Source of the DNA: Pedobacter nyackensis
GTDB taxonomy: Bacteria > Bacteroidota > Bacteroidia > Sphingobacteriales > Sphingobacteriaceae
Assembly (NCBI RefSeq): GCF_900176505.1
Contig: NZ_FWYB01000008.1
Span: 124,001 to 188,000, forward strand
Direction of reading: 5' to 3'
Length of the DNA: 64,000 nucleotides
The translations under genes were made by a program, and so were the position numbers. Below, piece after piece: positions 8,675 to 17,305 of the stretch. The notes beneath the pieces were generated by a model. That model was not told the DNA's origin. It saw only the letters and a program-made list of their open reading frames with translations, and made no database searches. The first letter of the stretch is position 1. Every line of letters begins with the position of its first letter.

Positions 8675-10819
8675 TTATTTGTTTTCAGCTGGTGCTGCTT
8701 CTGGTCTTGGAGGACGAGGCAATAATGCTTTTCTAGAAAGCTTCATTTTACCTTGTTTATCCACATCCAAAAGTTTAACCTGGATTTTATCACCTTCTTT
8801 AAGCACACCTTCCATAGTTTCTAAACGCTCCCATGCAATCTCAGAGATATGCAATAAACCGTCTTTACCTGGCATGATTTCAACGAAAGCACCAAATGGC
8901 ATGATAGATTTCACTTTACCATCGTAAGTTGCACCGATTTCAGGTTTAGCAGCGATAGCGTTGATACGTGCAACAGCAGCATCAATTGCAGCTTTATTAT
9001 CAGCAAAGATCTCAACGATACCTTTGTTACCAACTTCTTCGATAGAGATTGATGCGCCGGTTTCACGTTGCATTTCCTGAATAATTTTACCACCGGGCCC
9101 GATTACAGCACCGATAAATTCTTTATCAATACTTAGAGAAACGATACGTGGAGCATGGTCTTTGTAATCCTCTCGAGGTGCAGAAATCGTTTTCTTCATC
9201 TCATTTAAGATGTGTAAACGAGCTTCTTTAGCCTGATTTAAAGCGTTTGTTAACACTTCCCATTTCAAGCCATTGATTTTTAAGTCCATCTGACAAGCTA
9301 CGATACCTTTTTCAGTACCAGTAACTTTAAAGTCCATATCACCTAAGTGATCTTCATCACCTAAGATATCAGAAAGGATAGCATATTTACCAGTTTTCTC
9401 ATCAGTAATTAAACCCATAGCGATACCCGATACCGGAGCTTTGATTTTAATACCAGCGTCCATTAATGCTAATGTACCAGCACAAACAGTTGCCATAGAT
9501 GAAGAACCGTTAGATTCTAAGATATCAGAAACGATACGGATGGTATATGGATTTTCTTCCAATCCTGGCAATACTTTCTTCAATGAACGCATTGCTAAGT
9601 TACCATGACCAATTTCACGACGGCCAGCTCCTCTGTTCGGACGAACCTCACCAGTTGAGAAACCAGGGAAATTATAGTGTAATAAGAATTTGTTGTATCC
9701 ATTGATGAATGCACCATCAATCATTTGCTCATCATCTTTAGAACCTAAAGTAACAGTAGTTAATGATTGAGTTTCACCACGTGTAAATACAGCCGATCCG
9801 TGAGCAGCAGGTAAATAACTAACTTCACTCCAGATAGGACGTACTGTACGTGCATCACGACCATCTAAACGAATTCCTTCGTCTAATACCAGGTTACGGA
9901 TGGCATCATATTGTACATCGTGGAAATATTTTTTAGCTAAGAAACTAGTCACCTCGTCAATACCTTCACCTAAACTAAGTACGAATTCTGCTAAGATAGC
10001 AGCAAATGCATCCGTACGCTCACCTTTACTGGTATTGCTTTTTGCAATAGCGTATACTTTATCGTAAGTAGCAGCAAATACTTCTTCTCTTAATGCAGGG
10101 TTGCTGTTTTCATGAGAATAAGCACGTTTTACTGTTTTACCAACTAATTCAGCAAGTTCTTTCTGAGCCTGAACCTGAATAACGATAGCTTTGTGTGCAA
10201 ATTCAATCGCTTCAACCATTTCAGCTTCAGAGATCTCATCACACTCACCTTCCACCATTACGATGTCTCTTTCAGTACCTGCAACAAGGAATTCCATTGT
10301 AGCACGTTCTAAATCACTTACGTAAGGGTTAATTACCAATTGACCATCAATTTTAGCAACACGTACTTCAGAGATTGGTCCGTTAAAAGGAATATCTGAA
10401 ACCGCGATAGCAGCAGATGCCGCTAAACCAGCTAAACAATCAGGCATTATATTTTTATCAGAAGAGATCAACGAGATCATTACTTGTGTATCTGAGTGAT
10501 AATCCTCAGGGAACATCGGACGTAAAGCACGGTCAACCAAACGAGAGATTAAAACCTCATAGTCTGACAACCTGGCCTCGCGACGAAGAAATCCACCCGG
10601 AATACGTCCTGCAGCAGCATATTTCTCTTGATAATCTACCGATAAAGGTAAAAAATCAACACCTGCTTTTGCACCTACTGTAGATACTACAGTAGCTAAA
10701 AGCATGGTATCACCCATTCTTACAACTACAGAACCATCAGCTTGTTTAGCTAATTTACCTGTCTCGATTTCAATTGTTCTTCCATCGCCCAGATCGAACG
10801 ATTTTTTTATTACATTCAT
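8675..10819 (-). CDS. pnp: Polyribonucleotide nucleotidyltransferase (PNPase)
   Basis: 714 aa. A 3'-to-5' phosphorolytic exoribonuclease of RNA decay. Two RNase PH-like domains lie at about 1-230 and 310-545 with an alpha-helical linker, a KH domain at about 550-610 (FIGAVIGPGGKIIQEM, GxxG loop) and an S1 domain at about 620-695 (GATYDGKVKSIMPFGAFVEI). The FFRGN-loop equivalent GGFLRREARLSDYE is present. It lies directly downstream of rpsO, the classic rpsO-pnp order, although a terminator-like hairpin sits between them. Cytoplasmic; normal length. Confidence 0.96.
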   Translation of the reverse strand: MNVIKKSFDLGDGRTIEIETGKLAKQADGSVVVRMGDTMLLATVVSTVGAKAGVDFLPLSVDYQEKYAAAGRIPGGFLRREARLSDYEVLISRLVDRALRPMFPEDYHSDTQVMISLISSDKNIMPDCLAGLAASAAIAVSDIPFNGPISEVRVAKIDGQLVINPYVSDLERATMEFLVAGTERDIVMVEGECDEISEAEMVEAIEFAHKAIVIQVQAQKELAELVGKTVKRAYSHENSNPALREEVFAATYDKVYAIAKSNTSKGERTDAFAAILAEFVLSLGEGIDEVTSFLAKKYFHDVQYDAIRNLVLDEGIRLDGRDARTVRPIWSEVSYLPAAHGSAVFTRGETQSLTTVTLGSKDDEQMIDGAFINGYNKFLLHYNFPGFSTGEVRPNRGAGRREIGHGNLAMRSLKKVLPGLEENPYTIRIVSDILESNGSSSMATVCAGTLALMDAGIKIKAPVSGIAMGLITDEKTGKYAILSDILGDEDHLGDMDFKVTGTEKGIVACQMDLKINGLKWEVLTNALNQAKEARLHILNEMKKTISAPREDYKDHAPRIVSLSIDKEFIGAVIGPGGKIIQEMQRETGASISIEEVGNKGIVEIFADNKAAIDAAVARINAIAAKPEIGATYDGKVKSIMPFGAFVEIMPGKDGLLHISEIAWERLETMEGVLKEGDKIQVKLLDVDKQGKMKLSRKALLPRPPRPEAAPAENK

Positions 10820-10928
10820 TTAAAAATAGTTGTGGTGTATTTTCCTCTTTCGACACACCTTGTTTATATATGTTTTTTGTTTTTTCAAACTTAAGATAAA
10901 ACTTAAACAATTTTATCAGAAAAGTAAA

Positions 10929-10953
10929 AAAGCCATCCTTAAAGAATGGCTTT
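10929..10953 (-). terminator. Hairpin terminator after rpsO
   Basis: AAAGCCAT and ATGGCTTT form an 8-bp stem 18 bases after the rpsO stop. On the minus strand it is followed by a T-rich run (complement of 10921-10930), as expected for an intrinsic terminator. It may give partial read-through into pnp. Confidence 0.65.
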
Positions 10954-10970
10954 CTTTGATACAAATACGC

Positions 10971-11273
10971 TTATTTGCCGTCTTTCGACCCCAAAGGCTT
11001 AATGATATCTCTCAGTCCTAAAGACTTAATGATAGCACGGTAGCGATTAATATCTTTTTTAAACAGGTAAGCCAAGATACCGCGGCGTTTACCTACTAAT
11101 TTTTGTAGTGATAACTGAGTAGAGAAATCTTTACGATTTTTCTTTAAATGCTCTGTTAAGTGCGCAATACGATATGTAAATAACGCTACCTGACCTTCTG
11201 CAGAACCCGTGTTTGTTTCTACTTCGCCGTGTTTTTTGAAAATTTCGGCTTTTGACTCTTTACTTAAATACAT
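10971..11273 (-). CDS. rpsO: 30S ribosomal protein S15
   Basis: 100 aa. Binds 16S rRNA in the platform of the small subunit. The core TNTGSAEGQVALFTYRIAHL and the HLKKNRKDFSTQLSLQKLVG and KRRGILAYLFKKD blocks are canonical. The usual protein is 89-91 aa; here a lysine-containing C-terminal tail after RYRAIIKSLGLRDI adds about ten residues. It lies upstream of pnp on the same strand. Start chosen at MYLSKESKAEI, the family start. Confidence 0.96.
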   Translation of the reverse strand: MYLSKESKAEIFKKHGEVETNTGSAEGQVALFTYRIAHLTEHLKKNRKDFSTQLSLQKLVGKRRGILAYLFKKDINRYRAIIKSLGLRDIIKPLGSKDGK

Positions 11274-11443
11274 TCTTGAATGATACTAAAGTGTTTATAA
11301 ATTAATTAATTGGGTGCAAAGATAGCGTATGTTTTAATGATAAGCAACTATATCTCAAATGTCATATGGTTTTAATTTACAAGATTATAGCAGATATAAG
11401 TAAATAGTAAACCCTATTTTTGCGGCATCTTATAAACACTCCT

Positions 11444-11863
11444 ATGGAAAAAAATCAATACAGCATATTTGAAACTGAGTTAAAGGTCCGTCCTGATGAT
11501 ATAGACATGTTTAACCACGTACACAACAGCAAATACTTTGATTATGTACTGGCTGCGCGCTACGATCAAATGGCCGAATTTTACAAGATGCCTATGGAAT
11601 CTTTTTTAAAGAGCGGTTTCGGATGGGTGGTACGTACTGCCCTGGTAGATTTTAAACGTCCGCTTGTATTGGGCGATGTGATTCTGATCCGCACAGGTAT
11701 CCTTACGATTAACGAAAAAGGTTGTCGTGTTCAGTTTGAAATTGAAAACAAACGTACAGGCAAGATCGCTTCTGATGGCTGGTTTGACTATGTGATAATC
11801 GACACGACAACCGGAAAAGGCTGCAAAGTGAACGAAGAAATGATCAAAGCTTATAGTATATAA
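11444..11863 (+). CDS. Acyl-CoA thioesterase (4-hydroxybenzoyl-CoA-thioesterase-like hot-dog)
   Basis: 139 aa from the ATG at 11444; an upstream in-frame ATG at 11420 lies inside a TATTTTTG sequence (11415-11422) that fits a -7 promoter box, so the later start is preferred. The hot-dog fold signature VRPDDIDMFNHVHNSKYFDY carries the catalytic Asp and the HVHN turn. It should hydrolyse acyl-CoA thioesters; the substrate is unknown. It is followed after 16 bases by the MATE transporter gene on the same strand. Confidence 0.85.
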   Translation: MEKNQYSIFETELKVRPDDIDMFNHVHNSKYFDYVLAARYDQMAEFYKMPMESFLKSGFGWVVRTALVDFKRPLVLGDVILIRTGILTINEKGCRVQFEIENKRTGKIASDGWFDYVIIDTTTGKGCKVNEEMIKAYSI

Positions 11864-11879
11864 ATCCTTCCTCTCTTTT

Positions 11880-13307
11880 ATGTCACAATTAACAACAGCT
11901 TCAATGAGCAAGCTATCTCAAATTTTTACACTTTTAAAACAAGCCATTAAGGGCGAAGAACTCGATTATACAGAAGGGAGTATTCGTAGGGCTGTACTCC
12001 TACTGGCGATTCCAATGATGTTGGAAATGGCCATGGAGTCTGTTTTTGCGTTGGTCGACCTCTACTTCGTTGGTCACCTGCACAACAGCAGTCACGCTAT
12101 TCAAACCGTAGGCTTAACGGAATCGGTACTTACGATCATCTATTCATTGGCCATTGGCATGAGTATGGCAGCCACAGCGGTGGTAGCCCGCAGGGTTGGC
12201 GAAAAAGACCCCAAGGCTGCTGCAAAAGCGGGTATGCAAGCCATCTTTATCTCGGTGGCGCTCAACATCCTCATTAGCGTGATAGGTGTAATTTACGCTA
12301 CTGACATTTTATTACTAATGGGCGCTTCGGCAGAAACAGCCATTCAGGGTACTCCTTTCATGCGCATCATGTTGGGGGGAAGTGTGATCATTGTATTACT
12401 GTTCCTTATCAACGGGATATTCAGGGGAGCCGGAAATGCAGCCATAGCCATGAAAAGTTTATGGATAGCCAATATTGCCAACATCATCTTATGTCCGGTT
12501 CTAATCAATGGTTTCGGACCAATACCCGCGTTCGGTTTAACCGGAGCCGCAATGGCTACTTCAATTGGCCGGGGTATAGGTGTTTGCTACCAATTGTATC
12601 ATCTATTTAATGGCAAAAGCGTTTTAAAGGTAAAACTTGCTTATTTAACACCACACTGGGAGCAGATTAAGGCCTTACTTAAAATCGCTACTCCGGGTAT
12701 TTTTCAATTTGTTATCGCTTCCTGCAGCTGGATATTTCTGGCGCAGCTGGTGGCTACAACCGGTGGCGATCATGGATCAGCAGGATATCAAACAGCATTG
12801 CGGTTAATGATGTTCTTTATGCTGCCTGCCTGGGGAATGAGTAATGCTTCGGCTACTTTAGTGGGACAAAACCTTGGAGCTAAGAAGCTCGACAGAGCAG
12901 AGCAATCGGTCATAAAGACGGGCAAATACATCGTCATTTATATGCTATCGGTTATGATCTTTACTTTTATTGGGGGCAATTATTTCATTGCATTCTTTAC
13001 CAACGATGTCCTGATTCAGGAAATGGCCATAACTGCCTTACAAATCATGAGCATGGGTTATATCTTCTACGGCATGGGCATGGTACTCATGAGCACCTTT
13101 AATGGTGCCGGCGATACCTGGACGCCAACCTGGATTAACCTGTTTGGTTTCTGGATGTTTCAGATTCCTTTAGCCTATATATTGGCAAAACAACTGAACA
13201 TGGGCCCGGTAGGCGTGTTTATTGCCATACCGGTAGCCGAAACATGTATTGCTATTGCTTCCTTTATCCTGTTTAAAAAAGGAAAATGGAAGACAGTTAA
13301 AGTTTAA
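11880..13307 (+). CDS. MATE family multidrug efflux transporter
   Basis: 475 aa with about 12 hydrophobic segments in two six-helix halves; the first begins after SIRRAVLLLAIPMMLEMAMES, and the second half carries LLKIATPGIFQFVIAS. These are the MatE repeats. Inner-membrane, Na+ or H+ coupled export of cationic drugs is the family function; substrate unknown. A second ATG at 11904 is possible. It overlaps the convergent DUF983 gene by 4 bases at the stop. Confidence 0.9.
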   Translation: MSQLTTASMSKLSQIFTLLKQAIKGEELDYTEGSIRRAVLLLAIPMMLEMAMESVFALVDLYFVGHLHNSSHAIQTVGLTESVLTIIYSLAIGMSMAATAVVARRVGEKDPKAAAKAGMQAIFISVALNILISVIGVIYATDILLLMGASAETAIQGTPFMRIMLGGSVIIVLLFLINGIFRGAGNAAIAMKSLWIANIANIILCPVLINGFGPIPAFGLTGAAMATSIGRGIGVCYQLYHLFNGKSVLKVKLAYLTPHWEQIKALLKIATPGIFQFVIASCSWIFLAQLVATTGGDHGSAGYQTALRLMMFFMLPAWGMSNASATLVGQNLGAKKLDRAEQSVIKTGKYIVIYMLSVMIFTFIGGNYFIAFFTNDVLIQEMAITALQIMSMGYIFYGMGMVLMSTFNGAGDTWTPTWINLFGFWMFQIPLAYILAKQLNMGPVGVFIAIPVAETCIAIASFILFKKGKWKTVKV

Positions 13308-13705
13308 CGTTTAACCTCTTTGGCTTGGGGGTCGTACCCTAAGCCAGGAGTTAACCAATGTAATAGAATAACACGTGAATAACGGTAATTGAAGGGCGCG
13401 AATAACAATACACCTACCAAAATGATTCCAGCGTAGATCCAAAGATTTTCGTAGACTAATGCGAGTCCCAGAATATATGCAGCCACACTTATCGTAATCA
13501 TCTCTGCTACATTCATGGCATAGCTGACGAACATTGCTACATAGAAAAATCCAGGTTCGCGCTCAAAGCGCAGGTGACAGGTAGGGCAATACTCGTTTGT
13601 CGTTTGAGATCTAAGACTATACATGTTGCCTGAAAAAATAGCGCCTTCGCGACATCTCGGACATTTACACTCTATTATTGCCTGTAGTTTTGAGATCGGT
13701 TTCAT
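13304..13705 (-). CDS. DUF983 membrane protein with zinc-ribbon motif
   Basis: 133 aa. The N-terminal ECKCPRCREGAIFSG and YCPTCHLRFERE form a four-cysteine ribbon, followed by two transmembrane segments (about 55-77 and 85-103) and HWLTPGLGYDP at the end. This matches DUF983, small inner-membrane proteins of unknown function that are common in Bacteroidota and Alphaproteobacteria. Convergent with the MATE gene, sharing 4 bases. Confidence 0.85.
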   Translation of the reverse strand: MKPISKLQAIIECKCPRCREGAIFSGNMYSLRSQTTNEYCPTCHLRFEREPGFFYVAMFVSYAMNVAEMITISVAAYILGLALVYENLWIYAGIILVGVLLFAPFNYRYSRVILLHWLTPGLGYDPQAKEVKR

Positions 13706-13773
13706 CTATCTATCTTTTTGTTTCCGCAAAGATACGCAACCCCTGTTGCGTAAATTTATGACATAGATCATAA

Positions 13774-14361
13774 TTATTCTTTAATGATCTTTCCTTTATA
13801 CAATTTCAATACTTTCTGATCTGTTAATTTCTTAACAATGCGGATCACCGTCTCCACTCTTAAACCACTCATATCGGCCAGTTGCTGCCTTGTAATGTCT
13901 AATAAATCGCCTTTTTCAAGGCTTTTAAGCAGATATGTAAGGAGTGTTTTCACACGGTGTTCGGCCTGCTCATTAGCCAATTCTTCGAGCATCATAGATT
14001 TGTAAAATAACCTATTGCTTAAAGTTTTGATGAGTTCCATGCTAAAAGCGCGATCTTCTTCGATCAGTTTAAAAAAGTCTTGTTTATTTACGGGTATAAT
14101 TTCAGCATCCCTGCTTACTATGGTATAAGCAAGATAGGGCTTATTTAGCAACAGAGCAGGTTCACCAAAATATTGATTCGCTTTAAAAATCCCCTGTATA
14201 AACTCTTTGCCTTCATCATTCACCGTCACCATTCGCACTTCGCCACTTTTAATGAAATACACAGCCTTCGGTTGTGCACCCGGCTCGTAAACAACCGCCC
14301 CTTTTTTGTAGCTGACAGGCAGGTAGTTATTGCTTAGCAGGTATTTTATAATCATATACAT
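13774..14361 (-). CDS. Crp/Fnr family transcription regulator
   Basis: 196 aa from the ATG at 14361 (14355 and 14394 are alternatives). An N-terminal cyclic-nucleotide-binding-type beta roll (YKKGAVVYEPGAQPKAVYFI, YFGEPALLLNKP) is followed by a C-terminal winged helix (LDITRQQLADMSGLRVETVI). There are no Fnr-type cysteine ligands, so it probably senses a small molecule. It is divergent from the outer-membrane barrel gene at 14480, with a perfect palindrome in the shared promoter region that it may bind. Confidence 0.88.
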   Translation of the reverse strand: MYMIIKYLLSNNYLPVSYKKGAVVYEPGAQPKAVYFIKSGEVRMVTVNDEGKEFIQGIFKANQYFGEPALLLNKPYLAYTIVSRDAEIIPVNKQDFFKLIEEDRAFSMELIKTLSNRLFYKSMMLEELANEQAEHRVKTLLTYLLKSLEKGDLLDITRQQLADMSGLRVETVIRIVKKLTDQKVLKLYKGKIIKE

Positions 14362-14399
14362 CGTATTAACCTTTCTTCTAAGGCAAAAAAACATTTCAA

Positions 14400-14423
14400 A
14401 AAATACCTACTATTAGGTATTTT
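14400..14423. promoter_or_regulatory. Palindromic operator candidate for the Crp/Fnr regulator
   Basis: AAAATACCTA, four bases (CTAT), then TAGGTATTTT: a perfect 10-bp inverted repeat between the divergent regulator and barrel genes. Its right arm ends on the -33 TTTG element at 14421-14424, so a bound dimer would contact the promoter directly. N4-type spacing is usual for Fnr-like sites. The operator role is inferred. Confidence 0.6.
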
Positions 14424-14449
14424 GTAAACTATTAATTAATGTACCTTTG
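14421..14449 (+). promoter_or_regulatory. Bacteroidota-type promoter for the outer-membrane barrel gene
   Basis: TTTG at 14421-14424 and TACCTTTG at 14442-14449 match the Bacteroidota -33 (TTTG/TTG) and -7 (TAnnTTTG) elements with 17 bases between. Transcription would begin near 14455, about 25 bases before the ATG at 14480. Confidence 0.65.
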
Positions 14450-14479
14450 AGCATAAAACACAAATTTAAAATTTAATTT

Positions 14480-15268
14480 ATGCAAACAAACTTTACTAAA
14501 AATTCATTGCTATTGTTACTTACGCTGGTTTTCTGTTCTGCAGGAACAATAAACGCTCAGGAGACTAAAGTTGAGAAAGATGGCAAAAACCTTGTGAAAT
14601 GGAATATCGCGGCATTAGCCTTAAAAAACTATTCATTTCAATACGAGCGTGCCATTGGCAAAAAGATCTCTGCGGCAGTCGGAGTTAGATTTGCACCAAA
14701 ATCGAACGTTCCATTTAAATCAAACGTAGAAAAACTAATCGACGATGAGGAAACATGGAATAGCATCAAAGATTTCAAAATGGGAAACTTTGCCATTACA
14801 CCTGAAATTAGATTCTATACCGGTAAAGGTGTATTCAGAGGCTTCTATGTAGCTCCATTTGCGAGATATGCAAAATACAATGCTGAAGTTCCTTTTAACT
14901 TCGAAGTAGAAGTAACTAATGGAACGAATACAGTAACCCGAGAAGAACAAATAAACCTTAGCGGTGATGTAACTACCTTAACCGGAGGCTTACTATTCGG
15001 TGCACAATGGAAATTGAGCAAATTGGTTTACCTGGATTGGTGGATTTTAGGGGCTAGTTATGGTACTTCTAAAGGCAACATTTCGGGCAAGAGCGCAAGT
15101 GGATTTGATGCAGACGAGCAGGATGCATTAAGAGAAGCACTTAAAGATCTTGAAGACCTTCCATTAATTAAAGTTAAATCTGAAGTTAATGCGGAAGGTG
15201 CAAAAGTTGACTTTGATGGTCCGTGGGCAAATGTAAGAGCCGGTTTAAGTATCGGTTTCAGATTCTAA
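14480..15268 (+). CDS. Outer-membrane beta-barrel protein
   Basis: 262 aa. A signal peptide ends near residue 26 (LVFCSAGTINAQ). The rest alternates in short amphipathic strands (FYVAPFARYAKY, WWILGASYGTSKG) and finishes with a C-terminal aromatic strand, ANVRAGLSIGFRF, typical of outer-membrane barrels. Opening with NIAALALKNYSFQYERAIGK resembles DUF3575-type barrel proteins of Bacteroidota. Ligand unknown. Its promoter carries a palindrome, so expression is probably controlled by the divergent Crp/Fnr regulator. It ends 18 bases before a bidirectional terminator. Confidence 0.8.
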   Translation: MQTNFTKNSLLLLLTLVFCSAGTINAQETKVEKDGKNLVKWNIAALALKNYSFQYERAIGKKISAAVGVRFAPKSNVPFKSNVEKLIDDEETWNSIKDFKMGNFAITPEIRFYTGKGVFRGFYVAPFARYAKYNAEVPFNFEVEVTNGTNTVTREEQINLSGDVTTLTGGLLFGAQWKLSKLVYLDWWILGASYGTSKGNISGKSASGFDADEQDALREALKDLEDLPLIKVKSEVNAEGAKVDFDGPWANVRAGLSIGFRF

Positions 15269-15286
15269 AAGCAAAAATAAAGACAT

Positions 15287-15324
15287 AAAAAAGCCTGGCA
15301 CAATTAGTTGTGCCAGGCTTTTTT
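15287..15324. terminator. Bidirectional intrinsic terminator
   Basis: AAAAAAGCCTGGCACAA and its exact complement form a 17-bp stem with a TTAG loop. The A-run on one side and T-run on the other make it work for both the barrel gene (ends 15268) and the convergent ddl gene (ends 15334). Confidence 0.9.
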
Positions 15325-15333
15325 ATGTAGTAC

Positions 15334-16320
15334 CTACCCTATTGTCTCTCTGATCAGCTTGGTATAAAAATCATTTAGTTTCATACCTGCGGCAGCCACC
15401 TGTTGCGGTATAAAACTGGTAGCAGTTTGTCCGGGTATTGTATTGATCTCAATGAAGTAAAAATCACCTTCATCTTCTGATAAAATAAAATCTATACGTA
15501 CCACCCCGCGACAATTTAATTTGCGGTATACATTTCTAGCAATTTCCTCTACCCTTGCACGGGTTTCAGTTCTAATTGGCGCCGGAGTAGTTTCGGTAGC
15601 TACACCCGGAGTATATTTAGCTTCAAAGTCGAAAAACTCTTTAGCTGTCTCCACTTCCGTAACCGGCAATACGGTAATCTGTCCGTCCAGTTTCACTACC
15701 CCTACTGTAAATTCTCTACCTGAAATAAATTCCTCGATCAATACCTGGTCATCTTCCTTGAAAGCCTTATCCACAGCCAATTGAAGATCACTCACATGGT
15801 TAACCTTGGTCATACCAATACTGCTGCCACCATTATTAGGTTTTACAAAGTATGGTGTTTTAAGGTCTTTTTTTATCTGCTCCAGGCTATATTCTGTACC
15901 CTTAAATATCTGTGCAGACTTCGCAATGTGTAACTGATCTATGCCGTTTACAATTGCCTTGGTATACCCCTTATTCATCGTTACTGCAGAAGTAAGTGCA
16001 TCGCAGGTAGTATAAGGTAAACCCAGCATATCAAAATATCCCTGCAGTTTACCGTCTTCACCCGGGGCACCATGAATAGCGATGAATACGCCGTCAAAGG
16101 TGATCTTTCTTCCTTTTAAATTGATAGAAAAATCGTTTCTATCTACTTCAACTTTAACAGAATCAGCAGGTTCATAAAACCAGCCCTGCTGGGTAAGCAT
16201 AATTTTATATACATCGAACTTATTAGTATCTAGATTTTGTGCTATGGTAGCTGCACTTTTAACCGAAATCACCCATTCTCCGGTAGTTCCTCCGGTAAGC
16301 AACGCTATAACTTTCTTCAT
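15334..16320 (-). CDS. ddl: D-alanine--D-alanine ligase
   Basis: 328 aa ATP-grasp enzyme joining two D-alanines for peptidoglycan. Visible: LLTGGTTGEWVISVKSA (the glutamate of the usual EREVS motif lies within GEWVIS), IHGAPGEDGKLQGYFDMLGL, the Lys-binding YFVKPNNGGSSIGM, the metal-binding RIDFIL and FIEINTIPGQT. The loop that fixes D-Ala over D-Lac is conventional. It is the first of several cell-wall genes here, although the PASTA protein and MltG genes run the other way. Confidence 0.93.
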   Translation of the reverse strand: MKKVIALLTGGTTGEWVISVKSAATIAQNLDTNKFDVYKIMLTQQGWFYEPADSVKVEVDRNDFSINLKGRKITFDGVFIAIHGAPGEDGKLQGYFDMLGLPYTTCDALTSAVTMNKGYTKAIVNGIDQLHIAKSAQIFKGTEYSLEQIKKDLKTPYFVKPNNGGSSIGMTKVNHVSDLQLAVDKAFKEDDQVLIEEFISGREFTVGVVKLDGQITVLPVTEVETAKEFFDFEAKYTPGVATETTPAPIRTETRARVEEIARNVYRKLNCRGVVRIDFILSEDEGDFYFIEINTIPGQTATSFIPQQVAAAGMKLNDFYTKLIRETIG

Positions 16321-16525
16321 TGGTTTAATATCTTTTTATATACCACGTATTAATCTTCTTAAAATTCCAGGAGATCCTGAATAAATCGTGTCAGTGCTCA
16401 GGACGACGAGCGTATTTCAGCACAGCACAAATATAAATTAGTTGGTGCAGATGTTATTTTATTTCCAATAAAATATTTTTTTAGCCTAAATTTGGCCGTT
16501 ATACCTTAAAAGAAAACAAATCAAT

Positions 16526-17290
16526 ATGGGCAAATTCATATCTTATCTAAAGACCACCTCTTTTAGAAACAACCTTATCGCTGCTGTACTTACCGTCGTG
16601 GTGCTTTTAATGGTTGCTTTCTTTAGCTTAAGATATTATACGAAACATGGACAAGGATTAAACGTACCTGTTCTTAAAGGACTCGATTTTACCCAAGCCG
16701 TTAATAAGCTTGAAGAATTGGGACTTCGTTACGAAGTGGATTCGGTTTACATTATGGATTCGCCTCCGGGCATTGTTGTTGATCAGGATCCTAATGCAGG
16801 TACTTTTGTAAAATCGAATCGTACAATTTATCTGACCATTAATACTGCGCTTGCACCAAATGCGAAATTCCCGGATGTAGAATTAAAAACCCTGACAGAG
16901 GCACAGGCTTTAATTGAAAGCTTTGGATTAAAACTTGGTGACACTACTTATAAAGCTGACGTAAGTAGAGATGTGGTTTTACAGGCTACCTTTGGCGGAC
17001 AAGTTATTAAACCAGGAGAAAGCCTGCCGAAAGGTTCAAGAATTGACCTGGTACTTGGTGATGGTAAAGGAAATGAAGAGGTCGAAATTCCACCACTAAT
17101 TGGCTTGACAAAGGATGAGGCTATATTTGTACTTAGACAGGGGGCGCTAAATCTTGGTGTGATCAGTTATGAGGGCACAGTTACAGATTCAGCCAATGCG
17201 GTTGTCATCAGACAGGATCCTTTTGCAACAGATTCTTTGATTAAGATTAAAAAAGGCACTCCGGTTAACATCACCTTCTCCAACAAATAA
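16526..17290 (+). CDS. PASTA-domain membrane protein
   Basis: 254 aa: cytoplasmic N-terminus, one transmembrane helix at about 17-38, then three PASTA repeats at about 43-110, 112-178 and 185-253 (VPVLKGLDFTQAVNKLEELG, FPDVELKTLTEAQALIESFG, IPPLIGLTKDEAIFVLRQGA). PASTA domains bind peptidoglycan or muropeptides; with no kinase domain this is the short anchored form usual in Bacteroidota. A TAAATTTG box at 16487-16494 fits the -7 element. It leads into mltG after 15 bases. Confidence 0.88.
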   Translation: MGKFISYLKTTSFRNNLIAAVLTVVVLLMVAFFSLRYYTKHGQGLNVPVLKGLDFTQAVNKLEELGLRYEVDSVYIMDSPPGIVVDQDPNAGTFVKSNRTIYLTINTALAPNAKFPDVELKTLTEAQALIESFGLKLGDTTYKADVSRDVVLQATFGGQVIKPGESLPKGSRIDLVLGDGKGNEEVEIPPLIGLTKDEAIFVLRQGALNLGVISYEGTVTDSANAVVIRQDPFATDSLIKIKKGTPVNITFSNK

Positions 17291-17305
17291 TATTTATTTT
17301 AGTAT

